Numbered from the stretch's first letter, positions 38,888 through 48,926 are shown. The stretch: DNA of 64,000 nt from Arsenicitalea aurantiaca (GCF_003994485.1 NZ_RZNJ01000002.1:557255-621254); one strand, 5' to 3'. Notes: generated by a model from the letters alone, not told the origin. Numbers and translations: made by a program.

Positions 38888-40060
38888 ATGCGCACGCCCC
38901 ACTCGTCGGTGTCCGCGCGACACCACAAGGGCATGAGGCCGGCACTGGCCTATACGCTCTTCGCCCTTCTGTGCGGGACGAATGCCCTGACCCTCGTCGG
39001 CTTTCTGATGAGCGCCGACGTGGCAGCCCTCCTCAACGGACGGAACGCGGAGATTCTTTCGGCCTATGAGGACCGCATCGTGCAGTTGCGGGTGGAAGTT
39101 GACCGCCTGCACTCGCGCCAGTACGCGCAGGCCGGGGACATCAACCTTCAGTTGCAGGACCTCGCCCAGCAGCAGTCGCTGCTGAGCCAACAGCACGAAT
39201 ACATCCGGGAGATTGCCGGTCGCGCCTCCGAACTCGGTATCAATGCGGCATCGATCAAGACTTCCGTCACCGAGGCCCCGCTTGTCACGGGAAGCCTCAG
39301 CCTGGCCGGGTCGCCACACAAGACCCCTGCCCCGATGACCTCGCCCGCCGTCGACGACATTGCTGCGCACGCAGCGCTGGTTTCGGCGATGATGCAGGAG
39401 AGCCGGGACGCGCTCTCAGCGATATCGCAGGCGGCATCGGGATCTACCGCCGAGATTGTCTCCGAACTGAAGGCCATCGGGATCGACGCGCGACTTCCTG
39501 ACCTGCAGGAGGGCATGGGCGGCCCGTTCGTGCCTGCGACCGACGCAAAGGATGCCGCGGAGATCGCGGAAGAAGCGGAGGCGGCGATCGATGCCCTGAT
39601 CCGGTTTGAAGCTGCACGCGACGCGCTTTCGACTGCCCCGATCTTCCTGCCCATCGACGGTGGCCGACGCGTCAGCTCCAACTTCGGAACCCGCAGGGAT
39701 CCCTTCACCGGCCGCCGCGCCTTCCACGCCGGCATCGATTTTCCGCGGCCGACGGGCACGCCGGTCTTGAGCGCAGGCGCCGGCAAGGTCAGCTTCGTCG
39801 GGACGCGTTCGGGCTACGGCAAGACGGTGGAGATCACCCATGAGAGCGGCCTTGTCACGCGCTACGCGCATCTCTCGGCCTATTTGGTCTCGCCCGGAGC
39901 GTCGGTTGCAGCCGGCCAGCCTATCGCCCGCGTCGGCTCGACCGGGCGTTCCACCGGCCCTCACCTGCACTTCGAAGTCCGTCGGCGTGACAGCCCCCTG
40001 GACCCGACGGCCTTCATCGAGGCGGGCCGCCGCCTCCAGCGTTTCCTGACCTCAGTCTGA
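38888..40060 (+). CDS. M23-family metallopeptidase (LytM type) with coiled coil
   Basis: A 390-residue peptidoglycan endopeptidase candidate. A signal anchor lies about residues 18-42. A coiled coil follows (about 55-115, rich in Gln and Leu), then a linker and the LytM domain (about 265-385). The zinc ligands are complete: H and D in FHAGIDFPRPTGTPVLSAG, and the HxH in GPHLHFEVRR. It should therefore be active, unlike the degenerate protein encoded at 12125-13348. The coil suggests oligomers or docking to membrane partners. GGAG lies 13 nt before the ATG, a slightly long spacing, and a terminator follows. Confidence 0.92.
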   Translation: MRTPHSSVSARHHKGMRPALAYTLFALLCGTNALTLVGFLMSADVAALLNGRNAEILSAYEDRIVQLRVEVDRLHSRQYAQAGDINLQLQDLAQQQSLLSQQHEYIREIAGRASELGINAASIKTSVTEAPLVTGSLSLAGSPHKTPAPMTSPAVDDIAAHAALVSAMMQESRDALSAISQAASGSTAEIVSELKAIGIDARLPDLQEGMGGPFVPATDAKDAAEIAEEAEAAIDALIRFEAARDALSTAPIFLPIDGGRRVSSNFGTRRDPFTGRRAFHAGIDFPRPTGTPVLSAGAGKVSFVGTRSGYGKTVEITHESGLVTRYAHLSAYLVSPGASVAAGQPIARVGSTGRSTGPHLHFEVRRRDSPLDPTAFIEAGRRLQRFLTSV

Positions 40061-40084
40061 CCTCCGTGGCCTGAGTTGTACTCC

Positions 40085-40116
40085 AGCCCCTCCGGCACCG
40101 TCGCGAGGGGCTTTTT
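40085..40116 (+). terminator. Intrinsic terminator after the M23 peptidase gene
   Basis: The stem AGCCCCTC / GAGGGGCT around a 12-nt loop is followed by TTTT, 24 bp after the stop codon. Confidence 0.8.
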
Positions 40117-40336
40117 CTTGTTCGTCCACGAGGCAAGTCCCAGGCGACCACAGGTGAGCGCGGTGCGGTTCGTGCCGAGTCGAGTTCGCGCTCGGCAATG
40201 AACCGACCCCATCGGGACGGTCGCACAAGAATTGGAACGTCATGCCTAGTGTTGGGTGTTCCGGCGCCAGATCGACGCACGTAGACTTTTCCTCCGTCAC
40301 GTGATGGCGAGACGATGTGCCGACGACGGAGCCACG

Positions 40337-43114
40337 ATGACCACGATTTCGCGAATCCGCAGTATCCGCGCGGCTACATTAATGTCGCTGGTTCTCGGCC
40401 CAACCGTGACGGGCAGCGCTCAGGCGCAGGTCGTCGATGCCGGCCCGACCATCACAACGGGTGTGGAGGTGACGCTCCCCTCGTTCCTCAACAATGGGAG
40501 CATAAGCAATACCGCTATCGGCAATGCCGCGGTCTATGGCGACGGATCCGGCACGCTTGTCGACTTCACCAACAATGGCCTGATCCGCAGTCTGATAAAC
40601 GCCCCGGCCGTAAGCCTGAGGGTCGACAGCGACCAGAACGCGGTGGAAAACACTTTCCTCAATAGTAGTACGGGCGTCATCCGATCCATCGGCGTCGGCA
40701 TCGATCTGCAGGGTGAAATCGGCACTTTCGTCAACGAGGGCACGGTTGCCTCAACGTTCCGAGCCATTGAGCACAGCGGCTTTATCGGTCGTTTCGTCAA
40801 TTCCGGGCACCTCAGCAGCGCCGAGCGCGATGCCATTCAACTGGGCAGGATCGGCCAGTTTCGCAATGAAGCGGACGGCGAGATCATCGGACGCGACGAT
40901 GCAGTCATCATCTTCTCCGCCGGCATCATAGAGAATGCGGGCCGGGTCTCCGGGGGCAATAATGGCCTCGAGATCGGTAGCGTAGACGTCTTCCGCAATT
41001 TGGCCGGTGGGTGGATCGACGGGCGCGATCAGGAGGCGGTGCTGATCGAAGACGACGTCTCGCGCTTCGAGAATGCCGGGCTGCTGCAGAGCCTCTCCTC
41101 GTCCGCAGTCCGTGTGCTCTACGATGTGCAGACGTTCACCAATTCCGGCGTCATCAGATCCCTGAACGTCATCGATGACGCCGATGACGCGCAACCGGAG
41201 GCCTATGCGGTTTCCGCGAGACAGCTCGGCGCCTTCTCGAACTCAGGCACGATTGAAGGGCAAAGCTTCGGAGTTGGGGCGGATGTCATCGACAGCTTCC
41301 TCAACACGGGCACCATAGCCGCATTCGACCGCGCGGTGCGAAGCCGCCTTGGCATGGATCGGTTCGAAAACCGAGGACTGATCGAAACGACCGACGGGCG
41401 CGCGGTGTTCGTCACCGGACATATCTTGGATGGCAACAATTCTGGCACCATCCGGACGCGGGGAGACTTTGCCCTCTTTAGCGGATCCGATGCCGATAGC
41501 GACACCGCCGGCTTCGTCAACTCGGGCCTGATCGAAGCGAACGGCATCGGTGCGCTGTTCTTCGGCAGAACCGGAACGATCTCGAATTCAGGCCAGATAA
41601 TCGGGGCGCAATCGGCCGGACTTGCAACGTTCGGCGCCCGGGCCGTGATCAACACTGGCTTGATCAGTACCGATGGACTGCTGGAGCGGTCGGGCGGCCT
41701 CACGATCCTCGGGACGGTCGACCGGGTGGACAACTCGGGCACCATCCAGAGCCTTGGGAGGTCCGGTGGAGCAGGTCTGCTCGTTGCCAATGGGCAGACG
41801 TTCAGGCTCGATAACAGCGGTCGCATCATCGGACCCACGGGCATTCTCATCGACACCGAAAATCCATTCGACGGGGCAACGATCCACAATAGTGGGCTGA
41901 TTTCAGGTCTCGACGGCGTAGCGATTGCATTCGGGCCGGATGGCACCGATCGGCTCATCCTGGCCGATGGATCGAGGATCCTGGGGAACGTGCTGTTCGG
42001 CGGTGGGGAAGACGCGCTCGATGTCTCCGCATATGGAGGCAACGCCCTGCTGCGCGTCGAGGGTCTCGAAACCCTTTCCGGCGGCGACCGGGTTGTCTTC
42101 CGCAACGCCGTTGCCGGCACCGATTTCGAGGATATCAACGTTGTGGCGCTCGACGGTTTCACTCTCGCTGGGCGTGAGACGTCAGCGATGGTGCTGCAGT
42201 TCGCGACGAGCGTGGCCGACCAGATCATGGCCGGCGCGAGGTCGGCCCCACCGGGCTATGCGCTCTCATACGCACCGGCGACCGACCCCATCTTGGCGGT
42301 CACCGGGCAACAGCTGACGGGTCCGCGCATCTGGGGCAGCGCAATCACGGGCGGGCGTTGGGCAGAGCACGGTACGGACAGCGCCTACCACGCTGGGCTG
42401 GCCGCTGGCGCGATCAGCCAGCTGGACGCCAGAACAGAGATCGGCGTCGCAGCGGCCTATCTCTCTGGCGATGCCAGATCGGGTGAGGATCGTCTACAGA
42501 CCGACGCAGTGATGGCAGCGGTCCACGGGCGCTACGATCTGGGCGGGGTGGCCTTCGATGCGGCTCTTGTCGCGGGCTACGGAAGTCATCAGGGCGAACG
42601 GTCCGTCGCCGCCTTCGACGGCGCCGATATCGCCTCGGCAGCATTTGATGGCTACATCCTTGCCCCGAGCCTCGGCGCCATGGTGCCCGTTCTGGACACC
42701 GGTAGCATGACGGTGAACCTGCGTGGCGAAGCCCGCTATGTCGCGAGCACCATTTCGGGTTTTGCGGAGACGGGATCTGCCGCAGCCGTTGCAGTCGGCG
42801 AGCAGGCATCTGCGCTTGGCGATGCACGGTTGGGGATCGAGGCGCGCTTGGTGCAGGGCGATCTCGTCATGACCGGCCGTGTGGGCGCCTACGCGCAAAC
42901 CAGCCTCGGAGCCAGCACCATAGCCATCAGCCATCTCGGAGACGTAGAGACGCGCACCCTGCCGCAAGGCTCGGAAACGGGAACCTATGCCGGGCTTGGG
43001 GCAAGTGCCGATCTGGGCGGTGACGTCCGGGTCAACGGAGCGATCGATGTTTCCAGTGCTCTGGCGGGATTAGTCTCCGCTTCGGGGCGGATTGGCCTCG
43101 AAGGTCGGTTCTGA
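40337..43114 (+). CDS. Autotransporter with a repeat-built passenger domain
   Basis: A 925-residue type V secretion protein. I start it at the ATG at 40337, which has a GGAG site; a frame open from 40256 adds 27 poorly plausible residues. A signal peptide ends near TGSAQAQ. The passenger (about 32-640) contains some 20 short repeats of the form [VI/F]-x-N-[S/T/E]-G-x-[I/L]-x-[S/G], for example FTNSGVIRS, FSNSGTIEG, FLNTGTIAA and VDNSGTIQS. This is what a right-handed beta-helix looks like. The C-terminal 260 residues are an autotransporter beta-barrel that ends in the expected phenylalanine (GLEGRF). The mature protein has no cysteine. No enzymatic motif is seen; adhesion is the usual guess. 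Confidence 0.88.
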   Translation: MTTISRIRSIRAATLMSLVLGPTVTGSAQAQVVDAGPTITTGVEVTLPSFLNNGSISNTAIGNAAVYGDGSGTLVDFTNNGLIRSLINAPAVSLRVDSDQNAVENTFLNSSTGVIRSIGVGIDLQGEIGTFVNEGTVASTFRAIEHSGFIGRFVNSGHLSSAERDAIQLGRIGQFRNEADGEIIGRDDAVIIFSAGIIENAGRVSGGNNGLEIGSVDVFRNLAGGWIDGRDQEAVLIEDDVSRFENAGLLQSLSSSAVRVLYDVQTFTNSGVIRSLNVIDDADDAQPEAYAVSARQLGAFSNSGTIEGQSFGVGADVIDSFLNTGTIAAFDRAVRSRLGMDRFENRGLIETTDGRAVFVTGHILDGNNSGTIRTRGDFALFSGSDADSDTAGFVNSGLIEANGIGALFFGRTGTISNSGQIIGAQSAGLATFGARAVINTGLISTDGLLERSGGLTILGTVDRVDNSGTIQSLGRSGGAGLLVANGQTFRLDNSGRIIGPTGILIDTENPFDGATIHNSGLISGLDGVAIAFGPDGTDRLILADGSRILGNVLFGGGEDALDVSAYGGNALLRVEGLETLSGGDRVVFRNAVAGTDFEDINVVALDGFTLAGRETSAMVLQFATSVADQIMAGARSAPPGYALSYAPATDPILAVTGQQLTGPRIWGSAITGGRWAEHGTDSAYHAGLAAGAISQLDARTEIGVAAAYLSGDARSGEDRLQTDAVMAAVHGRYDLGGVAFDAALVAGYGSHQGERSVAAFDGADIASAAFDGYILAPSLGAMVPVLDTGSMTVNLRGEARYVASTISGFAETGSAAAVAVGEQASALGDARLGIEARLVQGDLVMTGRVGAYAQTSLGASTIAISHLGDVETRTLPQGSETGTYAGLGASADLGGDVRVNGAIDVSSALAGLVSASGRIGLEGRF

Positions 43115-43170
43115 CTGCCATTCGGGGGCAGTCGGACGGAAGGGGCGTCCTTGGGGGCGCCCCTTCGCAT

Positions 43171-44287
43171 TCAGTCCTTGCCGAGCTCGAGCCCGACCCT
43201 TGCGGCGAGTGAGGCTTCCATGAACGGGTCGAGGTCGCCATCGAGGACGGCCCCAGGATTCGAGGTCTCCACGTTCGTGCGGAGATCCTTCACCATCTGA
43301 TAGGGCTGCAGGACATAGGAGCGGATCTGGTGGCCCCAGCCGATGTCGGTCTTGCTGGCGGCCTCCGCGTTTGCCGCTTCCTCACGTTTCTGCAGCTCGG
43401 CTTCATAGAGGCGCGCCCGCAGCATATCCCAGGCCGTAGCCCGGTTCTTGTGCTGGCTTCGCTCGTTCTGGCACTGCACGACGATCCCGGTCGGGATATG
43501 GGTGATGCGGACGGCCGAATCCGTCGTGTTGACGTGCTGCCCGCCGGCGCCGGACGCCCGGTAGGTGTCGATCCGCACATCGGCTTCGGACACCTCAATA
43601 TTAATGGTGTCGTCGATCACCGGGTAAACCCAAACGCTCGAAAAGCTCGTATGCCGGCGCGCCTGGCTGTCATAGGGCGAAATGCGCACCAGTCGGTGAA
43701 CGCCGCTCTCGGTCTTCAGCCAGCCATAGGCGTTGTGCCCCTTGATCTGGATTGTCGCCGACTTGATGCCGGCCTCTTCGCCGTCATGGATTTCAAGTGT
43801 CTCGACCTTGAACTTCCGCTGCTCGGCCCAGCGCGTGTACATGCGCAGGAGCATGTTTGCCCAGTCCTGGCTTTCCGTGCCCCCGGCGCCCGAATGCACC
43901 TCGAGATAGGCGTCCATCTTGTCGGCTTCGCCCGAAAGCAGAGTTTCGACCTGGACACGGCTCGCTTCGTTCTTGAGGGCCACGAGCGCCTGCTCGGCCT
44001 CGCGCACGATGTCCTCGTCGCCCTCGGCCTCGCCGAGTTCGATGAGCTCCACATTGTCTCTGATGCCCTGCTCGAAGCGGTGCACCGACGCAATCGCGGC
44101 CTCGAGTTCCTGGCGCTGGCGCATTACGTCCTGCGCCTTTTCCGGATCGTTCCAGAGATCGGGGGATTCGGACTGCGCGTTCAGCGCGTCCAGGCGTGTC
44201 TGTGCGCTATCCCAGTCAAAGATGCCTCCTTAGCAGGGTCAACGCCTGCTGGATTACATCGATGACCTGCTCGGTTTCTGCTCTCAT
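43171..44287 (-). CDS. prfB: Peptide chain release factor 2, with programmed +1 frameshift
   Basis: RF2 ends translation at UGA and UAA. The gene is read as 44287-44219 then 44217-43171, giving 371 residues. The first 23 codons start [16 protein letters not shown] and reach an in-frame TGA (44216-44218), where the sequence AGGAGG-CAT-CTT-TGA-C matches the classic prfB recoding site. The +1 frame then gives [12 protein letters not shown], and all the RF2 domains follow. The codon-recognition tripeptide region reads [15 protein letters not shown], and the catalytic GGQ is in [10 protein letters not shown]. The ATG at 44287 is preceded by GGGGAAAG. A gene call from the internal ATG at 44124 would lose 54 residues. 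Confidence 0.93.
44215..44230 (-). promoter_or_regulatory. prfB programmed +1 frameshift signal
   Basis: On the minus strand AGGAGG, a 3-nt spacer CAT, the slippery CTT and the stop TGA followed by C are arranged as in E. coli prfB, where the spacer is TAT. The Shine-Dalgarno-like element pairs with 16S rRNA and pushes the ribosome forward by one base when RF2 is scarce, giving autoregulation. Confidence 0.92.
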
Positions 44288-44386
44288 CGGCTTTCCCCGC
44301 TTTTCTTGTGACAGTGCGTGGTCATGTAGACGAGCAGGCACGACCGATCAACCGCACCCGCGCGATCGGCCGCGCTCCAAGCGACC

Positions 44387-46906
44387 TCAGTCCCAGAAGT
44401 TGCCGCTACGGGGCTGGCTGAAAAAGCCTCGATCGCGCTGCGGCTGCGGCTGCTGGCGCGCCCTGCGCGGCTGGTCGAAAAAGCCCCGGCTCTCGCGCGC
44501 CTGCGTGCGCTGGGGTTGGGCATAATCCTGCGGCGGCGTGAAATACTGGTTTGACCCCACTCCGATCACGGAATTGGGCGCATTCGGTCCGCTGCCCGGC
44601 TTGAATGCCTCCGCAATCGCGCCACCGCCATTGGCCTCGATCCCCGATGCAGGGTCGATCAGCATGCGCTGCATGCCCGGAGGCGGCGTGAATTCGAGCA
44701 CCGGTTCGCCCTCGAGCGCACGCGTCATGAAGTTCGTGAAGATCGGCACGGCCATGCCACCGCCCGTCGCCTGCGAACCCATGTTTCTGGGCTGATCGAA
44801 GCCGATATAGACGCCGACGGCGAGTTGCGGGGTAAACCCGATGAACCAGGCATCCTTGTAGTCGTTCGATGTGCCGGTCTTGCCCGCCACGGGACGGCCC
44901 AATGCGCGCGCCGCCGTTCCCGTGCCGCGCTGTACGACGCCTTCCATCATCGAGGTGATCTGGTAAGCCGTCATCGGATCGAGGACCTGCTCGCGATTAT
45001 CGAGAACGACCGGCTCTGCCTGGTTCACCCAGGCCTCGGACCGGCAGGTCTGGCAGACGCGCTCGTCATGCCGATAGACCGTCTTGCCGTAGCGATCCTG
45101 TATCCGGTCGATCAGGGTTGGCGTGATCCGCCTGCCGCCATTGGCGATGGTCGCATAGGCAGCGGTCATGCGCATATTGGTCGTTTCACCGGCGCCGAGC
45201 GACATGGCCAGCACCGGCAGCATGCTGTCATAGATGCCGAACATCTTCGCATACTCGGCGACGAGCGGCATGCCGATGTCCTTGGCGAGGCGCACGGTCA
45301 TCACATTGCGCGAATTCTCGATGCCCTTCCGCAGGGTCTGCGGTCCGTAGAACTGCTGGGCGTAGTTCTCCGGCCGCCAGATGCTTCCGTCGCCATTGAC
45401 GATCTCGAGGGGCGCGTCGAGAACGACGGAAGCCGGGGTGTAGCCATTGTCGAGAGCAGCGGCATAGACGATGGGCTTGAACGAGGACCCCGGCTGGCGC
45501 AGGGCCTGTGTGGCGCGGTTGAACTCGCTCTCGGCAAACGAGAACCCGCCCACCATCGCCAGCACACGACCCGTGCGAGGATCCATCGCGGTCAGCGCGC
45601 CCTCGATCTCTGGAACCTGCTGCAGCGTGAAGTGATCCGCCTTGCCGTCGACAGGCGAGACGTAGACGACGTCACCGACGTTCAGCACCTGCGAAAGCTG
45701 TCGGCTGACCCAAGGGATGTCGGCGCCTGCGAGGGTCCCCGTCACCCGCGTTTCACTCAGCCGGCCGCCGACCTCGTTGCTCGGCCTGAGCCCAATGCGC
45801 GCGGAGTTCCCCTCCATCTCAAGGATGACGGCAAGCGTCCATTCGGGAACATCGCGGAGCGGAGTGATCCGCGACACGTCCACGCCCCAGTCCTCACCGA
45901 TCTCGATACTCGCGACCGGCCCGCGAAAGCCGCGCCCGCGATCATAGGCGATGAGGCCATCCATCAACGCCTTGCGGGCGTATTCCTGCAGGCGCGGCTC
46001 GAGCGTGGTGCGAACGGAAAGCCCGCCACCATAGAGCTGATCCTCGCCATAAAGCGCACCGAGCTGGCGGCGAACCTCTTCGGTAAAATACTCTGCGGAA
46101 TAGAGGCGCGTCCCGGTCTCGCGAGGCGCAACGACCAGCGGCTCGGCCTTTGCCTCCTCGGCCTCTTCAGGCGAGATATAGCCGTTTTCCCGCATACGCT
46201 CGAGCACCCAGTTCCGGCGATCGATAGCGGCCTGCGGGTGCCTAAACGGATGGTAGTTCTCCGCCCCTTTGGGAAGTGCGGCGATATAGGCGGCTTCGGC
46301 CAGGGTGACCTCGTAGAGCGCCTTGTCGAAATAGTTGAGGGCGGCGGCAGCCACGCCATAGGTCTGGCCGCCAACCGAGCCCAGGTAGATCTCGTTGAGG
46401 TAGAGCTCGAGGATCTTGTCCTTGGAGAACGTTGCCTCGATGCGCAGCGCCAGCACCGCTTCCTTGATCTTGCGCTCGATCTCGCGCTCGGGGGAGAGAA
46501 AGAAGTTCTTGGCGACCTGCTGGGTGATCGTCGACGCACCGGCCAAGCGGGTGCTCCGGCCATCGATCGCGGCTACAGCGAAGTCACGCAGCTCGCGCGC
46601 GATGCCGTTGAAATCAATGCCGCCATGACGATAGAAATCCTTGTCCTCAGCCGAGAGGAACGCCTGGACGATCACCGGCGGGATCGTCTCGATCGGCTGG
46701 AACAAACGCCGCTGACGGGCGTACTCCGTGAGCAGCGAACCATCCGCGGCATGCACGCGGGTCGTGACCGGCGGCTGGTAATCCTTGAGAACCGTGTAGT
46801 CCGGCAGGTCATTGGATATCTGCTGGAGATAGAGCGCACCGACGCCAACCCCGGCGAGGGATAGGAACATGCCGAAGCCGAAAAGCCAGCCGAGAAGTCT
46901 GAACAT
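44387..46906 (-). CDS. mrcA: Penicillin-binding protein 1A (class A PBP)
   Basis: A bifunctional peptidoglycan synthase of 839 residues. A transmembrane helix (about 1-25) is followed by the GT51 glycosyltransferase domain (about 55-235), whose EDKDFYRHGGIDFNGI holds the catalytic Glu. A region of about 100 residues comes before the transpeptidase domain. The latter carries the SxxK motif in QPGSSFKPIVYAAA, the SxN motif in ENSRNVM, and KTGTSNDYKDAW. A conserved cysteine pair is seen in ERVCQTCRSEAW. The C-terminus is rich in Gln, Arg and Pro. It follows the amidase gene by 134 bp on the same strand. Confidence 0.95.
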   Translation of the reverse strand: MFRLLGWLFGFGMFLSLAGVGVGALYLQQISNDLPDYTVLKDYQPPVTTRVHAADGSLLTEYARQRRLFQPIETIPPVIVQAFLSAEDKDFYRHGGIDFNGIARELRDFAVAAIDGRSTRLAGASTITQQVAKNFFLSPEREIERKIKEAVLALRIEATFSKDKILELYLNEIYLGSVGGQTYGVAAAALNYFDKALYEVTLAEAAYIAALPKGAENYHPFRHPQAAIDRRNWVLERMRENGYISPEEAEEAKAEPLVVAPRETGTRLYSAEYFTEEVRRQLGALYGEDQLYGGGLSVRTTLEPRLQEYARKALMDGLIAYDRGRGFRGPVASIEIGEDWGVDVSRITPLRDVPEWTLAVILEMEGNSARIGLRPSNEVGGRLSETRVTGTLAGADIPWVSRQLSQVLNVGDVVYVSPVDGKADHFTLQQVPEIEGALTAMDPRTGRVLAMVGGFSFAESEFNRATQALRQPGSSFKPIVYAAALDNGYTPASVVLDAPLEIVNGDGSIWRPENYAQQFYGPQTLRKGIENSRNVMTVRLAKDIGMPLVAEYAKMFGIYDSMLPVLAMSLGAGETTNMRMTAAYATIANGGRRITPTLIDRIQDRYGKTVYRHDERVCQTCRSEAWVNQAEPVVLDNREQVLDPMTAYQITSMMEGVVQRGTGTAARALGRPVAGKTGTSNDYKDAWFIGFTPQLAVGVYIGFDQPRNMGSQATGGGMAVPIFTNFMTRALEGEPVLEFTPPPGMQRMLIDPASGIEANGGGAIAEAFKPGSGPNAPNSVIGVGSNQYFTPPQDYAQPQRTQARESRGFFDQPRRARQQPQPQRDRGFFSQPRSGNFWD

Positions 46907-47040
46907 ACGCGTTTCTTACCGTTAGGGGCGCCCGAGCCGCCCGAGAATCATAGCAGAGCGGTGGCCCCTTGTAGACAGGTGGACCCAATCACGCCCCCGC
47001 GACCGCCCCGCGGCAAACGCGCAGCGCCCCGATCGGCTCC

Positions 47041-48333
47041 CTACTCGATACCCGCGACCTCTAGCCCATCGAAATATGTCGATATGCCGCGCGCCAGCGC
47101 GTCGACAACCCGATCCCGCCAACCGCTCTCGAGCAGGTTGGAAATATCGTCTGCATTGGACAAGAACCCGAGTTCCACCAGGATCGATGGCACGTCCGGA
47201 GCCTGGAGCACGAAGAAATCGGCCTGCCGGAGGGGAAATCTGCGGAGTTCGACCGCGGGCTCGAGCTGGTGGATTATGGCATCGGCCGCAGTGAAGGACT
47301 GCCGCCGGGTCTCGCGACGCATGAGGTCGACGAGGATATCGACGACGGCCGGCGTCATCTCGGGCATCGCAAAGCCGGCGATGATATCGACCTTGTTTTC
47401 GCGGTCAGCCATGATGCGATCGAGGATATCGGTCGCGTTTTCGTCGCGCGTATAGACGCTCGCGCCCCGGATCTCGGGCTGCTGGAAACTGTCTGCATGC
47501 AGGGAAATGAAGAGATCGGCACGGTTCTCCCGGGCAAGCGCTACACGATCCTCGAGCCTGAGGAAACTGTCGTCGGAGCGTGTCAGGGCAACATCGAAGC
47601 GCCCGGCTTCCACGAGCACGTCCTGCAGGCGAAGCGCGAAATCGAGGACGATATTCTTCTCGTGGATGCCACTGGGCGTCGAAGCCCCATTGTCGATGCC
47701 GCCATGGCCCGGATCGATGACTACGAGCGGGCGAAGCGTTGCCGCCTCGATTGCAGAGCCGCCTGGAGCAGTCGGCGTTGCTGCCTGGTCCGGATTGGCG
47801 GTGTAGGCGGCGAGATCTTCGGCAACGCGGGCCGCAAACCCTTCGGGCGTATCGATGATGAAATCGACCACGAGGCGGGCCGGCTGCTCGTCAACCGCGT
47901 CGAGCAGATAGGCCTGCTGCACCTGCGCGGGTTCGGCGAGGGTCAGTAGCGTCCGCGCGCGACCAGGCTCGGCAAGCTCAACCGTATAGCTCTCGATTAG
48001 CCCCTCGCCAGCCACGGGCGCCGTCCGGACGTCCGAAACCGATGCTGCACGGACGTCGACGGCAATCCTGTTTGGCTCGGAAAGAGAGGCGATGGCAAAT
48101 GCGGTGGTATTGGACAGATCGATGATCAGGCGTGCCCGCTGAGGCGTGTTCGACACGCGGACATCCTGCACGTCGGGCAATGCGGTTGAAGCGCCCTCAA
48201 GGGCCGCCGCTTCGCCCCCCTCGACAACGCTCTCCTCCTGCCCATCCTGTGCAAAGGCAGAAGCCGCCGGACCAATGACAAGGGCGAACATCATGAGGCA
48301 GAGCGCGAGGCTTCTGACGATCTGGTTGTACAA
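47041..48333 (-). CDS. N-acetylmuramoyl-L-alanine amidase with AMIN domain
   Basis: A periplasmic amidase that cuts the stem peptide from muramic acid in septal peptidoglycan. I start it at a TTG at 48333, with GGGAG 10 nt upstream, because it gives a clean signal peptide (YNQIVRSLALCLMMFALVIG...SAFAQ). The much longer open frame from 48840 has no plausible start and runs through the rne leader. The AMIN domain (about 45-150) should target the septum or outer membrane. Amidase_3 (about 185-425) holds the zinc ligands in VIDPGHGGIDNG, HEKNIVLDFAL and SLHADSF, plus the catalytic Glu in VELGFLSN. A LytM activator is usually needed. Confidence 0.92.
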   Translation of the reverse strand: MYNQIVRSLALCLMMFALVIGPAASAFAQDGQEESVVEGGEAAALEGASTALPDVQDVRVSNTPQRARLIIDLSNTTAFAIASLSEPNRIAVDVRAASVSDVRTAPVAGEGLIESYTVELAEPGRARTLLTLAEPAQVQQAYLLDAVDEQPARLVVDFIIDTPEGFAARVAEDLAAYTANPDQAATPTAPGGSAIEAATLRPLVVIDPGHGGIDNGASTPSGIHEKNIVLDFALRLQDVLVEAGRFDVALTRSDDSFLRLEDRVALARENRADLFISLHADSFQQPEIRGASVYTRDENATDILDRIMADRENKVDIIAGFAMPEMTPAVVDILVDLMRRETRRQSFTAADAIIHQLEPAVELRRFPLRQADFFVLQAPDVPSILVELGFLSNADDISNLLESGWRDRVVDALARGISTYFDGLEVAGIE

Positions 48334-48926
48334 AAGTGTCGGTCTCCCAAAGTCCAGCGGCTGATGCCCGACTGATCGGGCGATTCTTGGGCATCGGGCG
48401 AATAGGACGTGATTTGCGATGGCCTGCAAGTCACGGCTCGGTGCAGCGTCCCGAGGGGGGCGCGCGACCAGTTTCCTGTTGCCAATCCGCACCAACAGTC
48501 CTAAAGCGAATATAGAGGTGGTCTGCTGCCCTGCATCCTGTCGAAGCCCCAGCCCATAAGGCGCGCTCCGCATATGCTGGCAGCGGAGAGCGGCGCGCGG
48601 CAGCACCTGCCCGGTCGCTGCTGAATGCGGCAAGTTCCCGCCTCTGAACGGAATTTCGGCCGCGACGGCCGAACGGCGAGCACGGATTACGATCTGCCCT
48701 CGCCCGTGAAGGAAGAGGTATATGGCCGTAAGGCAGACGAGACGCGACGCGATCCACAGCCTTGATTGCGCCATTGTCATGCATAGCCACGCTGCCGGCC
48801 TGCTTCCCGTCGATGGCGCAGTCAGCGCCCCCGTCCTCAAACCATTCGCCTCGCATTGCGCAACCGAACCGAGGCCGGCTCGCCGGTCCGTTGCCGTTGG
48901 CGCGCGAGCGCGCGGAGTAGAATTTT
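48334..48926 (+). other. Long intergenic region / probable rne leader
   Basis: This 593-bp gap separates the divergent amidase and rne genes. It holds a perfect 7-bp hairpin TTCGGCC-GCGAC-GGCCGAA (48655-48673) and a GC-only inverted repeat GCGCGC-GA-GCGCGC (48900-48913) that touches the rne Shine-Dalgarno GGAG (48914-48917). A small frame from the ATG at 48722 has a strong GGAAGAGG site and would overlap the rne start. The promoters of both genes must lie here, but I could not place them with confidence. A long structured leader fits RNase E autocontrol as known in E. coli. Confidence 0.55.

Noticed and set aside
44825-46864. 679-codon plus-strand open frame
   Set aside because: Antisense to mrcA; no start signal or family resemblance.
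48334-48840. N-terminal extension of the amidase
   Set aside because: It would put 169 residues without domain before a clear signal peptide; the TTG at 48333 with GGGAG gives the expected protein.
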